DNA of 34,437 nucleotides from Vibrio nigripulchritudo ATCC 27043 (GCF_000222685.1 NZ_AFWJ01000272.1:1-34437), one strand, 5' to 3'. Positions 1-8,876 are shown, counted from the stretch's first letter. A program made the numbers and translations. Notes: generated by a model from the sequence alone, not told the origin.

Positions 1-531
1 GCTTATGACAAGGGAAATCGGATTTTGCTTTGTGGCTCGTTTTCCAAATCCCTGTCACCGGGTTTCAGAATTGGTTGGGTGGTTGCAGGTGATAAAACGT
101 TAACCATTCAGCGATTGCAGCACCTTTCCACCTTATCGACCAGTATTCCAATCCAGCTAGGGCTCTCGCATTATCTGACTTACTACAGTTACGACAATCA
201 TTTAAGAAAAACCCGCCGAACGTTAGCGGCGAGAAAAGCAGACCACATTGCCTGTCTCGAAAAGCATTTGCCCGAAGGCGTGAAAATTCACGGTCGCAAA
301 GGAGGGTATTTTCTTTGGGTAGAGCTTGATCCGTCAATCGATGTAGAAGTGCTTTACGAAAAAGGAATAGAGGAAAACCTTTCTATCGCGCCCGGGATCA
401 TATTCAGCAGCGACAAAAAATTCTCCCATCATATTCGCATCAATACGTCGTATGAGTGTGAAGAGAACATTCGCGTGGGTATAGAAAGCTTGGGGCAGAT
501 AATCCAAACTTTGCAAGAACCAAAGTGCTGA
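1..531 (+). CDS. MocR/PLP-dependent aminotransferase-like regulator, 3' part
   Basis: The open frame runs in from the window edge, so only the last 176 residues are present. It has the pyridoxal-phosphate lysine signature of fold-type I aminotransferases: residues read SFSKSLSPGFRIGW near 40-84, where the lysine would form the Schiff base. The rest matches the small domain of a class I/II aminotransferase, ending in a TGA at 529-531. This arrangement (S-F-S-K, then PGxRIGW) is typical of MocR/GntR-family regulators, which carry an N-terminal winged helix fused to an aminotransferase-like domain; that DNA-binding half would lie outside the window. A stand-alone aminotransferase is the alternative. 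It precedes the cyd operon by about 220 bases on the same strand, but nothing here shows that it controls it. Confidence 0.8.
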   Translation, partial: AYDKGNRILLCGSFSKSLSPGFRIGWVVAGDKTLTIQRLQHLSTLSTSIPIQLGLSHYLTYYSYDNHLRKTRRTLAARKADHIACLEKHLPEGVKIHGRKGGYFLWVELDPSIDVEVLYEKGIEENLSIAPGIIFSSDKKFSHHIRINTSYECEENIRVGIESLGQIIQTLQEPKC

Positions 532-534
532 CTC

Positions 535-570
535 AACTGTTCTAAAAACTGTTCCTAAAACTGTTCTAGT
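535..570. repeat. three tandem 12-bp repeats
   Basis: Three units starting at 535, 547 and 559 each begin AACTGTTC, with consensus AACTGTTCTAAA and an exact 12-base period. They begin just after the stop codon of the aminotransferase-like gene and lie about 180 bases upstream of cydA. The period is not one helical turn, so a row of protein sites is possible but not obvious. Confidence 0.7.
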
Positions 571-750
571 TACGCAATTCGAGGATGTGGTGGAATACGC
601 CAAAGTCGAGCTGTTCAACGTGCTACATCCTAAGCTCTGAGACATTAAACACAATTCAATAGTGAAAGATCTCTGAACCAGGATGAACAACGAGAAGCTC
701 GGTGTTTTCATCTATCTGGAATGCATCTTGGCGGATGTTTTGGAGCCTCA

Positions 751-2337
751 ATGTTTGATGTGGTTGAGTTATCGCGGTTGCAGTTCGCGTTAACCGCAAT
801 GTTTCACTTTCTTTTTGTGCCGCTCACGGTCGGCATGTCTTGTTTACTCGCGATTATGGAATCTGTCTATGTGATGACTGGTAAAGTCATATACAAAGAC
901 ATGACCCGTTTCTGGGGCAAACTGTTCGGAATCAATTTTGCCCTTGGGGTGTCAACAGGGCTGACCATGGAGTTCCAGTTCGGAACCAACTGGTCTTACT
1001 ATTCGCATTATGTTGGCGATATATTTGGTGCGCCTCTTGCCATTGAAGCGTTAGTCGCATTCTTCTTGGAATCCACTTTTGTTGGTCTGTTCTTTTTTGG
1101 CTGGGACAGGCTGAGTAAGCGACAGCATCTTATGGCGACCTGGCTGGTGGCACTCGGTTCGAGTTTTTCTGCACTCTGGATTCTGGTGGCAAATGGCTGG
1201 ATGCAAAATCCAGTGGGATCGGAGTTTAACTACGTCACGATGCGAATGGAAATGGTGAGCTTTGCTGAAGTGGTGCTCAACCCCGTTGCGCAGGTGAAAT
1301 TTGTCCATACTGTTGCCTCGTCTTATACCTGTGGCGCTATGTTTATTTTGGGCATCAGTGCGTACTATCTCTTAAAAGGACGGGATGTTGCGTTTGCTCG
1401 TCGTTCGTTCGCCATTGCGGCGTCTTTCGGCATGGCGTCCATTGTATCGGTGATCATTCTGGGTGATGAATCGGGATACGAGTTAGGCGATGTGCAAAAG
1501 GTGAAGCTGGCAGCCATTGAAGCAGAATGGCACACCGAGCCAGCGCCTGCGGCGTTTACTCTGGTCGGTATTCCGGATCAGGAAGCCATGCATAACGACT
1601 ATGCGATCAAAATTCCTTACGTGATGGGAATCATTACAACCCGTTCTCTGACAGAGCAAGTCACGGGTCTGATAGATCTCAGGGAAGAGCATATTGATCG
1701 TATTCGAAACGGCATGAAAGCCTATGAAATTCTCGAACGCTTAAGAGAAGGCGAGAAGTCCGCGACAACGTTAAAAGCGTTCGAGGACGTGAAACATGAC
1801 CTTGGCTATGGGTTGTTGCTTAAGCGCTACACAGACAACGTTACAGATGCCACCGAAGAGCAGATCCAGCTAGCGGCAGATGATTCGATTCCTACGGTAT
1901 GGCCGTTGTTCTGGTCATTCAGGATCATGGTGGGTTGTGGCTTTATCATGCTATTTGTTTTCGGCATGGCATTTTTGCAGACCTGCCGACACAAAATTAC
2001 TCAAAAGGCATGGGTTCTTAAAGCGGCATTTTACAGCATTCCTCTGCCTTGGATCGCCATCGAAGCAGGGTGGTTTGTCGCCGAATATGGCAGGCAGCCT
2101 TGGGCGGTCGGTGAGATTTTACCTGTTGATATCGCCGCTTCCGCTTTACCAGTGCAAGAGCTCTGGTTATCTCTCGGCATAATTCTGGCTCTCTATACCG
2201 TGTTTATGGTGGTGGAAGCGTATCTGATGATCAAAGTTGCGCGTAAAGGTCCAAGTAGCCTGAAAACAGGGCGTTACCATTTTGAAAACCAACCTGCTGG
2301 CGTTGAAGCAACGCTAGGCAAACAAGTCATGGTGTAG
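751..2337 (+). CDS. cydA: cytochrome bd ubiquinol oxidase subunit I
   Basis: Integral membrane subunit of the bd-type quinol oxidase, which oxidises ubiquinol and reduces oxygen to water at high affinity. With the start at 751 the product has 528 residues, close to E. coli CydA (522). The numbering then matches E. coli exactly at the key sites seen here: His19 and His186 and Met393 (heme ligands), Glu99 and Glu107 (proton path), Lys252 and Glu257 (quinol site), and a GRQPW motif. A long insertion after residue 257 makes it the long Q-loop subfamily. An ATG at 721 is also in frame, but the ATG at 751 has a GGAG at 742-745 and gives the conserved N-terminus [12 protein letters not shown]. cydB follows after 10 bases. 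Confidence 0.97.
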   Translation: MFDVVELSRLQFALTAMFHFLFVPLTVGMSCLLAIMESVYVMTGKVIYKDMTRFWGKLFGINFALGVSTGLTMEFQFGTNWSYYSHYVGDIFGAPLAIEALVAFFLESTFVGLFFFGWDRLSKRQHLMATWLVALGSSFSALWILVANGWMQNPVGSEFNYVTMRMEMVSFAEVVLNPVAQVKFVHTVASSYTCGAMFILGISAYYLLKGRDVAFARRSFAIAASFGMASIVSVIILGDESGYELGDVQKVKLAAIEAEWHTEPAPAAFTLVGIPDQEAMHNDYAIKIPYVMGIITTRSLTEQVTGLIDLREEHIDRIRNGMKAYEILERLREGEKSATTLKAFEDVKHDLGYGLLLKRYTDNVTDATEEQIQLAADDSIPTVWPLFWSFRIMVGCGFIMLFVFGMAFLQTCRHKITQKAWVLKAAFYSIPLPWIAIEAGWFVAEYGRQPWAVGEILPVDIAASALPVQELWLSLGIILALYTVFMVVEAYLMIKVARKGPSSLKTGRYHFENQPAGVEATLGKQVMV

Positions 2338-2347
2338 GAGGCATCGG

Positions 2348-3484
2348 ATGTTTGAATATGAGACTTTACGTTTGATCTGGTGGGTTTTGATTGGCGTTTT
2401 ACTTATCGGATTTATGGTCACCGACGGATTTGATATGGGGGTCGGTGCGCTGGTGCCATTTGTCGGAAAAGACGAGTACGAGCGACGCCTGATGATTAAC
2501 TCCATTGCTCCGCACTGGGACGGGAACCAAGTCTGGCTGATCACGGCTGGTGGGGCGCTGTTTGCCGCTTGGCCGCTGGTTTATGCCACTTCCTTTTCGA
2601 GCTTTTATCTCGCTATGTACTTAACGCTGGCAGCACTGTGGTTTCGACCGCTAGCACTGGAATATCGGGCGAAAATTGAATCGGCTAAATGGAAACAGTA
2701 CTGCGACATCGCAATTTCGTTTTCGGGAGGAATCCCACCCATCATGTTTGGTGTCGCCTTCGGAAACCTGATCCAAGGCATTCCTTTTGAGCTAAACAGC
2801 CTGCTCATGCCGAGCTATCACGGCAGTTTTTTCGATCTTCTTAATCCGTTTGCGTTGTTGTGCGGCGTTGTCGCTTTGTGTATGGCTCTGTTGCAGGGAT
2901 CTACCTGGCTACTGATGAAATCGAGTGAAGAGGTGTACATACGAGTAAGGAAAATTGCACAAGTTATTGCTTTGGTGTTGGTCGCTCTGTTTATGTTAGG
3001 TGGTTGGATGCTGTTTGACGTGAACGGCTATCAGATTACCAGCCCTATGGATCTGAACGCTGATTCAAACCCTGTGGTAAAAGAAGTGCTATTGCAAAAA
3101 GGGTTGTGGTTTGAAAACTATCGCCAGTACCCGCTAATGGCAATAGCTCCGATTGTTGGCTTTATTGCTCTATTTAGCGCTTCTCTTGCGGCGCGGCTAA
3201 GCAAAAACGGTCTCGCTTTTGTTTCCAGCAGTTTAGCGAATGCATCTATTGTTTCGACCGCCGGGCTCACTATGTTTCCTTTTATCATTCCATCCAGTCA
3301 TTCACCTGATCATAGCCTGACGCTATGGGATGCAACCTCTAGCGAACTGACGCTCAACGCCATGACATTAGTTGCCTTTGTGATGGTCCCCGTCATTCTG
3401 GGCTACACCTCATGGACTTACTACAAAATGTTCGGGCGACTGGACACTAAGTTTGTCAAAGAAAACTCGAATTCATTGTATTAA
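2348..3484 (+). CDS. cydB: cytochrome bd ubiquinol oxidase subunit II
   Basis: Second integral membrane subunit of the bd oxidase, 378 residues (E. coli CydB 379). The N-terminal region is nearly the E. coli sequence: TDGFDMG with Asp29, and NSIAPHWDGNQVWLITAGG with Asp58, positions proposed to feed protons to the heme site. The start is set by a GGAGG at 2337-2341 just before the ATG, and the gene begins 10 bases after cydA. The reading frame is intact with multiple hydrophobic helices throughout. The operon ends with cydX and has no ybgE, ybgC or tol genes, so this looks like an accessory cyd operon rather than the usual gammaproteobacterial cydABX-ybgE-tol locus. Confidence 0.97.
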   Translation: MFEYETLRLIWWVLIGVLLIGFMVTDGFDMGVGALVPFVGKDEYERRLMINSIAPHWDGNQVWLITAGGALFAAWPLVYATSFSSFYLAMYLTLAALWFRPLALEYRAKIESAKWKQYCDIAISFSGGIPPIMFGVAFGNLIQGIPFELNSLLMPSYHGSFFDLLNPFALLCGVVALCMALLQGSTWLLMKSSEEVYIRVRKIAQVIALVLVALFMLGGWMLFDVNGYQITSPMDLNADSNPVVKEVLLQKGLWFENYRQYPLMAIAPIVGFIALFSASLAARLSKNGLAFVSSSLANASIVSTAGLTMFPFIIPSSHSPDHSLTLWDATSSELTLNAMTLVAFVMVPVILGYTSWTYYKMFGRLDTKFVKENSNSLY

Positions 3485-3497
3485 ACGGAGGTTAGTG

Positions 3498-3596
3498 ATG
3501 TGGTATTTCGTATGGATTTTGGGGTTACTGCTGGCAGCAGCATTTGGAATCATCAACGCGTTGTGGCTGGAATACAGCGATGCAATGGATGAGTAA
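3498..3596 (+). CDS. cydX: cytochrome bd oxidase small subunit CydX
   Basis: A 32-residue single-span membrane peptide starting MWYFVWILGLLLAAAFGIIN and ending EYSDAMDE. CydX proteins are 30-40 residues, begin MWYF(A/V)W and are needed for stable heme insertion in the bd oxidase. A GGAGG at 3487-3491 precedes the ATG. It follows cydB by 13 bases and is the last gene of the operon. Confidence 0.95.
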   Translation: MWYFVWILGLLLAAAFGIINALWLEYSDAMDE

Positions 3597-3619
3597 CAGA
3601 TCTTAGTTAAAACAGAATC

Positions 3620-3656
3620 AAAGGGTTCGGGTCGTCTCGAGCCCTTTGTCTTATTT
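3620..3656 (+). terminator. intrinsic terminator of cydABX
   Basis: A 12-base-pair stem (3620-3631 with 3636-3647, two G-T wobbles) with a TCGT loop is followed by a T-rich tail GTCTTATTT. It lies 24 bases after the cydX stop codon. Confidence 0.85.
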
Positions 3657-3964
3657 GCTGCACTGAAAGGGGGGGATTTAATTAGATTGAGTTCAGACTA
3701 CTTGTTTGAATTCAGCGTCATGAACATAGTCTTATCGCCTTTTCATAAATTAAGTATGATGCCTTCATATTTGTCTCCCGTTTAAAACAAAACTAAAAAG
3801 CAATCAGAAGTTGCCACCTTTTGCATAGATGGGAAAGAACTGAAAAGCGTACGGTTATCAGTACTGGACATAAGGTCTTTTATAAAATTGAAACAGAAAG
3901 GCAAGTCCCAAAAATGAGAGCTTTTAAGGTTCGAGATACGTTAAATAGTGATGTGAATACAAGA
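3657..3964. other. intergenic region, nothing recognised
   Basis: About 300 bases between the cyd terminator and the 3' end of the minus-strand diguanylate cyclase gene. It is AT-rich, with no convincing open frame, no RNA gene and no clear terminator for the minus-strand gene. Confidence 0.6.
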
Positions 3965-5314
3965 TTACGTACTGCATTGCGTCTGTCTTAGCTCTTTGGC
4001 TGCGTAAATCAGTTCACCTTCACTGTTGCAGCAAACATTGCCTTCTATGGATTTGGCACTGTACATAGCAACATCGGCAAGCTGAGTCAGCCTGTCCGCA
4101 CTTTTTGTCTGATTTGGAAAATAGCTGACGCCAATACTGCAACCAACGAAAAGATCCTGACCGCAGTATGAGATGGGTTCAGTTACCGACTGAATGATTT
4201 GTTCAGCTTTGGTTCTCACCACGTCAAAGTTTTCCAGCAGATCAAGGCAAACAACAAACTCGTCTCCTCCTTGTCGACCAGCAAAATCGGATTTACGGAT
4301 ACACTGCTGAAGCCTTCGTGATACCTCAACCAGAATGGCGTCTCCGGCATCATGCCCTTGTGAATCATTCACAGCTTTAAAGTCGTCTAAGTCGATAAAC
4401 AACAGGGCAATTTTGTAACCTGTGCGATTTGCCTTGTTAATGGCATCTGAAAGGGAGCGTTCTATGGCCCGACGGTTCATTAGATCCGTCAGAGGGTCAT
4501 GTTCAGACAGGAACTGAAGCTGCGCTTTCTGCTGTTGAAGTTTCATTGTCTGCCTTGCTATTTCTGCTTGTAGTTCGTCTTTGGTTACTGTCGATTCACG
4601 TAACGACATCGCCATCTTGTTGAAGAAATTCGCCATTACGAGGAATTCGCGATCAAATTTTTCGGGTTTGATTTGGTAGTCCAGATTTCCGCGCTTTAAC
4701 TGAGTGAGCGCCTTTTTCATGGAACGTTCACCCAAACGGAAGCGAACCAGAATCCTGTAGGCAAAACCACAAATCGAAATGGAGAAAATCACCAGCCCAC
4801 AAGACAGGTAAAAAATGGCATTTGATAGGGTTTCTGCGTCTTTCGACAGTATTCTCTGTTGAGTGAGTGCCAGCTCTTCCGTCATATTCTGAATGATCAT
4901 GTTATAGCGGGACTGGAGCAACACATCACTATTAAGCAGCCGTGTTGAAGCTGGCTCATTTTGGCTCGGTTTGAGTTGTTGTTCCTTCTGAATTAGAGAA
5001 GCAAGGCTTTGGTTCATCTTTTGAAGGTTGGTGGTGTGACCGTATCGGAATTCAAAATCCGTTAAACGTTCATCCAGCTCTTTTTGTGCAAGCTCAACCT
5101 GATTAAGGCTTAGCGAGTCTTTGTATTGCATAAATAGCCAGAGCTGGCTTCGCAACAGATCGACGCCTAACTGAATTCTAACCAGTTGATTGAGTTCATG
5201 TTCCGTACGAGTTTGTTCCTGAAATATGCGATACATAGAAGCCGCAATGGTGACGGTAAGAAACAGCGTCGTGAAGAACAAAAGACACAGCTTTTTAAAC
5301 AATGAACCTGTCAT
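3965..5314 (-). CDS. membrane diguanylate cyclase (GGDEF), paired with SBP
   Basis: A 449-residue inner-membrane protein that should make cyclic di-GMP from two GTP. A transmembrane segment at about 8-28, a periplasmic helical domain at about 29-164 and a second transmembrane segment at about 165-187 precede a HAMP-like linker (about 188-240), a short coiled coil and a GGDEF domain. The active site GGDEF is intact at 349-353, with the inhibitory RxxD site at 340-343 in its normal place. A longer frame extends to 5491, but the start at 5314 has an AGGAG-type ribosome site and overlaps the stop of the upstream substrate-binding gene by 4 bases (ATGA), implying translational coupling. The periplasmic domain probably reads the state of that partner, by analogy with NspS-MbaA of Vibrio cholerae; this is inference. 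No EAL domain is present. Confidence 0.9.
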   Translation of the reverse strand: MTGSLFKKLCLLFFTTLFLTVTIAASMYRIFQEQTRTEHELNQLVRIQLGVDLLRSQLWLFMQYKDSLSLNQVELAQKELDERLTDFEFRYGHTTNLQKMNQSLASLIQKEQQLKPSQNEPASTRLLNSDVLLQSRYNMIIQNMTEELALTQQRILSKDAETLSNAIFYLSCGLVIFSISICGFAYRILVRFRLGERSMKKALTQLKRGNLDYQIKPEKFDREFLVMANFFNKMAMSLRESTVTKDELQAEIARQTMKLQQQKAQLQFLSEHDPLTDLMNRRAIERSLSDAINKANRTGYKIALLFIDLDDFKAVNDSQGHDAGDAILVEVSRRLQQCIRKSDFAGRQGGDEFVVCLDLLENFDVVRTKAEQIIQSVTEPISYCGQDLFVGCSIGVSYFPNQTKSADRLTQLADVAMYSAKSIEGNVCCNSEGELIYAAKELRQTQCST

Positions 5315-6312
5315 TGCAGCTCCTTTTGTCTTTTCAGTGCTTCTAACGGAAGTCTGTCGATAATCTGCCGAAAGTCTGGGGTACGGTCGTGAGTCAACCC
5401 ACGCTCTATTGCCCATCTGGACTGCAGTTGAAGGTTGGTTAACAGTGAGTTTCCAATACTCAACCTGAATACGTAATCTTCCCAGGACCATCGTATTTGA
5501 TGAACCTGTACGTTCAGAACCTTCGCCAGCAGACTCATGGCGTGTTCAGGGTTTTGATGAATCCAGTGGTTGGCTTCATTTAAAACTTCGAGGATCTTTT
5601 TCGCTTCCATGTCTTGTTCTTCACTTGGGTTAGTGTGAGAAATCAGATTAAACGTTAACTGGTAGATGCCCTTAAAACCTAAGTTGACCACTTCCTGAGT
5701 CGATCTTAGGTTAGTCAGGTAACCATATGGCTCCCAGGTTGATATCGCATCGACCTGAAAAGACAACAGGGCAGGGACCAGTTCTGATGGATTTAAGTAA
5801 ATACGCTCCACAGGCATATCGAGCAGATTTTCCGCAATCAGCAAAGAATCAAAATAGAACTCGCTGGCGCTGGCTTTTACTATGCCGACCCGGCGACCTT
5901 CTAAGTCTGAAATACGATTAATTTTTAGTGGTCTCAGGCTCAGGAGTTTTACGTCGTTATCCGATTCAACAAAACTGGCGAGCAGTCTGGTTCCCAGCTT
6001 TTCAAAGCTTTGAAACATCACCACGGTTTCAGATGCGGTTGCGTAATCGGTTTTGCTTTCCAGTAAGTCTTCAGCACACGCAACGCCACTTGTACACGGG
6101 ACAATCTCGACATTCAGTCCCTTCGCCTCAAACAAGTTGAGCTTGTCTGCCACGATAAAAGGGGCACTCAAAGGCGTCTGAGATACGCCAATCATGATGG
6201 GTGCCGTTTTGTCATCTTCAGGGAAAAGCAAAAGACCGAAGTACTTTGAGAACAAAAGTACTATCAGGAAAAGACCAGCCAACCCAAGCAGACGTTTATG
6301 CGTGTTTTTCAT
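5311..6312 (-). CDS. NMT1/SsuA-like periplasmic substrate-binding protein
   Basis: About 333 residues with one N-terminal hydrophobic segment (about 8-30) and no lipobox or clear signal-peptidase site, so it may remain membrane-anchored. The body resembles NitT/TauT, NMT1/THI5-like binding proteins: it opens with IGVSQTPLSAPFIVADKLNLF, then the EAKGLNVEIV stretch, a DLEGRRVGIVKAS hinge and an AISTWEPY segment. Such proteins usually feed sulfonates, taurine, nitrate or pyrimidine precursors to an ABC importer, but no permease or ATPase gene lies here. Instead the gene overlaps a diguanylate cyclase gene, so a sensory rather than transport role is likely. Start choice is uncertain: in-frame starts also exist at 6354 and 6402, and none has a strong ribosome site; 6312 gives the cleanest N-terminus. 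Confidence 0.8.
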   Translation of the reverse strand: MKNTHKRLLGLAGLFLIVLLFSKYFGLLLFPEDDKTAPIMIGVSQTPLSAPFIVADKLNLFEAKGLNVEIVPCTSGVACAEDLLESKTDYATASETVVMFQSFEKLGTRLLASFVESDNDVKLLSLRPLKINRISDLEGRRVGIVKASASEFYFDSLLIAENLLDMPVERIYLNPSELVPALLSFQVDAISTWEPYGYLTNLRSTQEVVNLGFKGIYQLTFNLISHTNPSEEQDMEAKKILEVLNEANHWIHQNPEHAMSLLAKVLNVQVHQIRWSWEDYVFRLSIGNSLLTNLQLQSRWAIERGLTHDRTPDFRQIIDRLPLEALKRQKELQ

Positions 6313-6811
6313 ATGTCTAACAATATGAAATATAGTGATTATGCGGGTAAGCATAGACCTAAATTTGGTGCTGTGCTGAACAACGGGATATTTTCGTTCC
6401 AATTTAGCTCAAAAACTTGCTATTAAGCACCGTTTGAAATTAAAAGCCTTACAATCGTTGCAAAGCGAAAAATTGTTAAATCAGTCAGTTGACGGTCAAT
6501 TGTTGTCTTTAATGTTAGTAAGTAGAAAGATTGGTATAGAGAGCATTTTAAACCTTGAAACGTGACGGTGGTCTCGTTAGATGCTCGAGGTTTTAGGCTT
6601 TCTTTGAACCGAAACCTGCGCACTTTGAGCCGGGCTAGGCAGCGGTGAACAGGTACATAGAGGCAGATTAAATGCTTGCGGACATCTGCTTTTTGAATAC
6701 TCAGATAAACAATAAAGACCTGGTGTTCATCACTTGCTCCAAATTGTTAATCTTTAGGATGAAATTGATTTACACTCGCATTCAATAAGACCACAAATCA
6801 AGTTTAATGAA
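6313..6811. other. divergent intergenic region with possible small RNA
   Basis: A 499-base gap between two divergent genes, which must contain both promoters. I see no convincing protein-coding frame. The one clear structure is a terminator-like hairpin at 6662-6694 on the plus strand, well upstream of the MFS gene. Confidence 0.5.
6662..6694 (+). terminator. orphan terminator-like hairpin
   Basis: GCAGAT at 6663-6668 pairs with ATCTGC at 6684-6689 around a 15-base loop, followed directly by five T. No gene ends upstream on this strand, so if it works it would end a short non-coding transcript or act as an attenuator in the MFS leader. Confidence 0.4.
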
Positions 6812-7987
6812 ATGGACAATCAAAGTCAGGGATCGACAAAAAACGTATTCTATCTTGGCTTAGTCAGCTTTTTTACCGACGCCGCGAGCGCGATGGTTAA
6901 CCCGGTTCTACCGCTGTTTTTAGTGATTGTGTTAAGCACAGACATGCAGCAGGTCGGCGTAGTGCTGGCAGTGACCACCATAGTGTCTTATTTACTTCGA
7001 TTTGTATCTGGTTCCCTAAGCGACAGATTTGATCGCAATAAGCCAATGCTCATACTCGGCTACAGCATCTCTGCTTTGGCAAAACCTTTGTTTTCAACAG
7101 TCGGTGCCTGGCAGGAAGTTGCGGCGCTTAAATCGGTTGAAAGGTTTGGTAAGGCGCTGAGAGCGGCTCCCAAGGACAAGTTGATTGGTCTTTCCAGTAA
7201 AAAAGGGAAAGAGGGCAAGGGCTTTGGTTTACACAAAGCCATGGATGTTGCTGGCGAGTTCAGTGGTCTGACTGTTCTGCTGCTTGTTATGGTTTACTTC
7301 GGAACCAGCGAGGAAACCTTCCGAACCCTCTTTCTGTTTACGATTATTCCGGGTCTGCTGGCAGTGTTGGTTTTAGCCTTCTGGGTGCGTGATATTAAAG
7401 GTGGGGTAAGTAAAAAGAAATCAACGGTCATAAAGCTGGAACCAAGCCTCAGAACGCCTGTGATTACTTTCTGTTTTATGGCGATGTGCTCTTTTGGGGA
7501 AGCATTCTTCTTACTGCTTGGTAACGAACAGGGTATGTCTTTACCCACTCTGCTAACAATTCTTGTAGTGATTCGCGCAAGTCAGTTCGGTTTGAGTTTC
7601 CTCATCATAAACATCAACGACCGCTTAAAGCCTGTTCAAATGCTCTCTATAGGGTACACCCTAGGGTTAGCTTCCATGACGATCCTTTACCTGTCACCTC
7701 AATACCTCTTCATTCTGGCGTTTGCCGTCTCTGGCATCCACGACCTGATAATCATCAATGCGATCAGGACGCACATCAGTAAAGTCGCTTCTAATAAAGG
7801 CGCAGCATTTGGCATGTTTTACTTGTTGTACGCGATCTTCTCCGCGATCGGTCTGGCACTGATTGGCTGGTTATGGGAAAGCCACGGCAGTCAGTTCGCA
7901 ATACTTGCGTGTCTGCTTGGTTCTGCTTGTGTATTTATCATCCATTTGATCAACACAAAGCGTCTGCCGCTTAAAACGACGACATGA
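6812..7987 (+). CDS. MFS transporter
   Basis: A 391-residue integral membrane protein with about twelve hydrophobic segments and the cytoplasmic loop signature of the major facilitator superfamily between helices 2 and 3 (GSLSDRFDRNKPML, about residues 67-80). A second conserved block, VERFGKALRAAPKDKLIGLS, and the following GFGLHKAMDVAGEFSGL belong to a bacterial MFS subfamily of unknown substrate. It is flanked by a divergent signalling operon and by a DUF3820 gene 68 bases downstream; no terminator is obvious between them, so readthrough is possible. The start ATG at 6812 lacks a strong ribosome site. The substrate cannot be told from the sequence. Confidence 0.85.
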   Translation: MDNQSQGSTKNVFYLGLVSFFTDAASAMVNPVLPLFLVIVLSTDMQQVGVVLAVTTIVSYLLRFVSGSLSDRFDRNKPMLILGYSISALAKPLFSTVGAWQEVAALKSVERFGKALRAAPKDKLIGLSSKKGKEGKGFGLHKAMDVAGEFSGLTVLLLVMVYFGTSEETFRTLFLFTIIPGLLAVLVLAFWVRDIKGGVSKKKSTVIKLEPSLRTPVITFCFMAMCSFGEAFFLLLGNEQGMSLPTLLTILVVIRASQFGLSFLIININDRLKPVQMLSIGYTLGLASMTILYLSPQYLFILAFAVSGIHDLIIINAIRTHISKVASNKGAAFGMFYLLYAIFSAIGLALIGWLWESHGSQFAILACLLGSACVFIIHLINTKRLPLKTTT

Positions 7988-8054
7988 TTAGGGATATAGA
8001 AAACAACCCGAGTCTGATACGCTTAGGCATATCTTTAAAGCGAAACACAATACG

Positions 8055-8270
8055 ATGTTAGAAAAAGAAAACCTCCTCAAACTTGCACGTATGCAAATGC
8101 CTTATGGAAAATACGCGGGAAGAGTATTGATAGACTTACCTGAAGAGTATTTGCTCTGGTTTGATAAAAAAGGCTGGCCCAAAGGAGAGCTAGGTGACTT
8201 ACTCAAACTATGCCTAGCGTTAAAAATTGAAGGGCTTGATAGCGTGGTTAAGCCTTTAAAGCGAATGTAA
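8055..8270 (+). CDS. DUF3820 family protein
   Basis: A 71-residue soluble protein with the DUF3820 pattern: MPYGKYAGRVLIDLPEEYLL at about 14-33, then WFDKKGWPKGELGDLL. Function of the family is not established. The frame is intact here. Two decayed pieces of the same family lie at 13597-13651 and 14423-14541, on the far side of the CHAT operon, which makes this gene a useful marker of the region's history. Confidence 0.85.
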   Translation: MLEKENLLKLARMQMPYGKYAGRVLIDLPEEYLLWFDKKGWPKGELGDLLKLCLALKIEGLDSVVKPLKRM

Positions 8271-8309
8271 CCCACCACAGCACGCCTCATTAAAACTAAA
8301 AGACATACT

Positions 8310-8552
8310 ATGAATTTTGATATCAATGCACTGAGACACCACCAACTGGTCGAAGATGGTCAACTAGAAGGGTGTTACATTCATCAGCCAGCTCAAGGTA
8401 GCCAGCAAGACGACAAAGCCGTTTTGGCAGAGCGCCAAGCGCTAGAAAAAATGGGATACAAGGTATTACAGGTTAAAGCGAAAGACGGAACAACAACGTT
8501 TGCCGAGGCGATGCAAAAATTTGCAAAGAAGACGGGGCATCAGTCGAAGTAA
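8310..8552 (+). CDS. small protein of unknown function
   Basis: An 80-residue hydrophilic frame directly after the DUF3820 gene (39-base gap) and just before a terminator, so likely the last gene of that unit. The sequence has a helical segment, AVLAERQALEKMGYKVLQVK, and no signal peptide or membrane span. I do not recognise the family. The ribosome site before the ATG is weak. Its position and the amino-acid composition favour a real gene over a chance frame. Confidence 0.6.
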   Translation: MNFDINALRHHQLVEDGQLEGCYIHQPAQGSQQDDKAVLAERQALEKMGYKVLQVKAKDGTTTFAEAMQKFAKKTGHQSK

Positions 8553-8600
8553 TAAGTGACAGTATCCTTAAGCTCTCTCAATTGAAACCTGTTTTTATTC

Positions 8601-8633
8601 AAAAGAGTCAGCCCGTTTGGTTAGCTCTTTTTT
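8601..8633 (+). terminator. intrinsic terminator
   Basis: AAAAGAG at 8601-8607 pairs with CTCTTTT at 8625-8631, with an imperfect inner stem, followed by a T run to 8633. It closes the DUF3820/unknown gene unit and marks the left edge of the accessory CHAT region. Confidence 0.65.
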
Positions 8634-8876
8634 CCCATTCGTGTTTAGGGTTATTATTCACAACACTTCTAGGCTTTCCATTTGAACAAGCATAACTAAT
8701 GCCGATATAGTGCGTCCAAATTCATACTGGAAGTTTACTTACAGAGCATTAGTTGTTTTGGTCTTATTCAATCTAGTTAGCATGATGGGTGGGTGCAGTA
8801 GCCAAGCATGTAACTTTGAGATAATTCTCTTAGCTGAGAGTAGTAACTTCTTAAAAATATTAATATCGAAATTTCA
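8634..8876. other. AT-rich leader of the CHAT operon
   Basis: About 240 bases before the CHAT gene. There is no strong ribosome site before the ATG at 8877. A GTG-started frame of 59 codons (8710-8889) runs through this region and overlaps the CHAT start by 13 bases; it encodes a hydrophobic stretch followed by Gly-Gly-Cys-Ser-Ser, like a lipoprotein signal, but it has no ribosome site of its own and is not called as a gene. Confidence 0.4.

Noticed and set aside
721-750. Longer cydA start at 721
   Set aside because: Ten extra residues are unlike CydA N-termini, and the ATG at 751 has GGAG at the right distance and restores the E. coli residue numbering.
683-793. 36-codon frame starting ATGAACAACGAG that overlaps the cydA start
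   Set aside because: The purine stretch is too close to its ATG, it runs into cydA in another frame and resembles no known cyd operon peptide.
8634-8876. Possible integron cassette or attC site before the CHAT gene
   Set aside because: I looked for the Vibrio VCR-type repeat ends and long imperfect palindrome and found neither.
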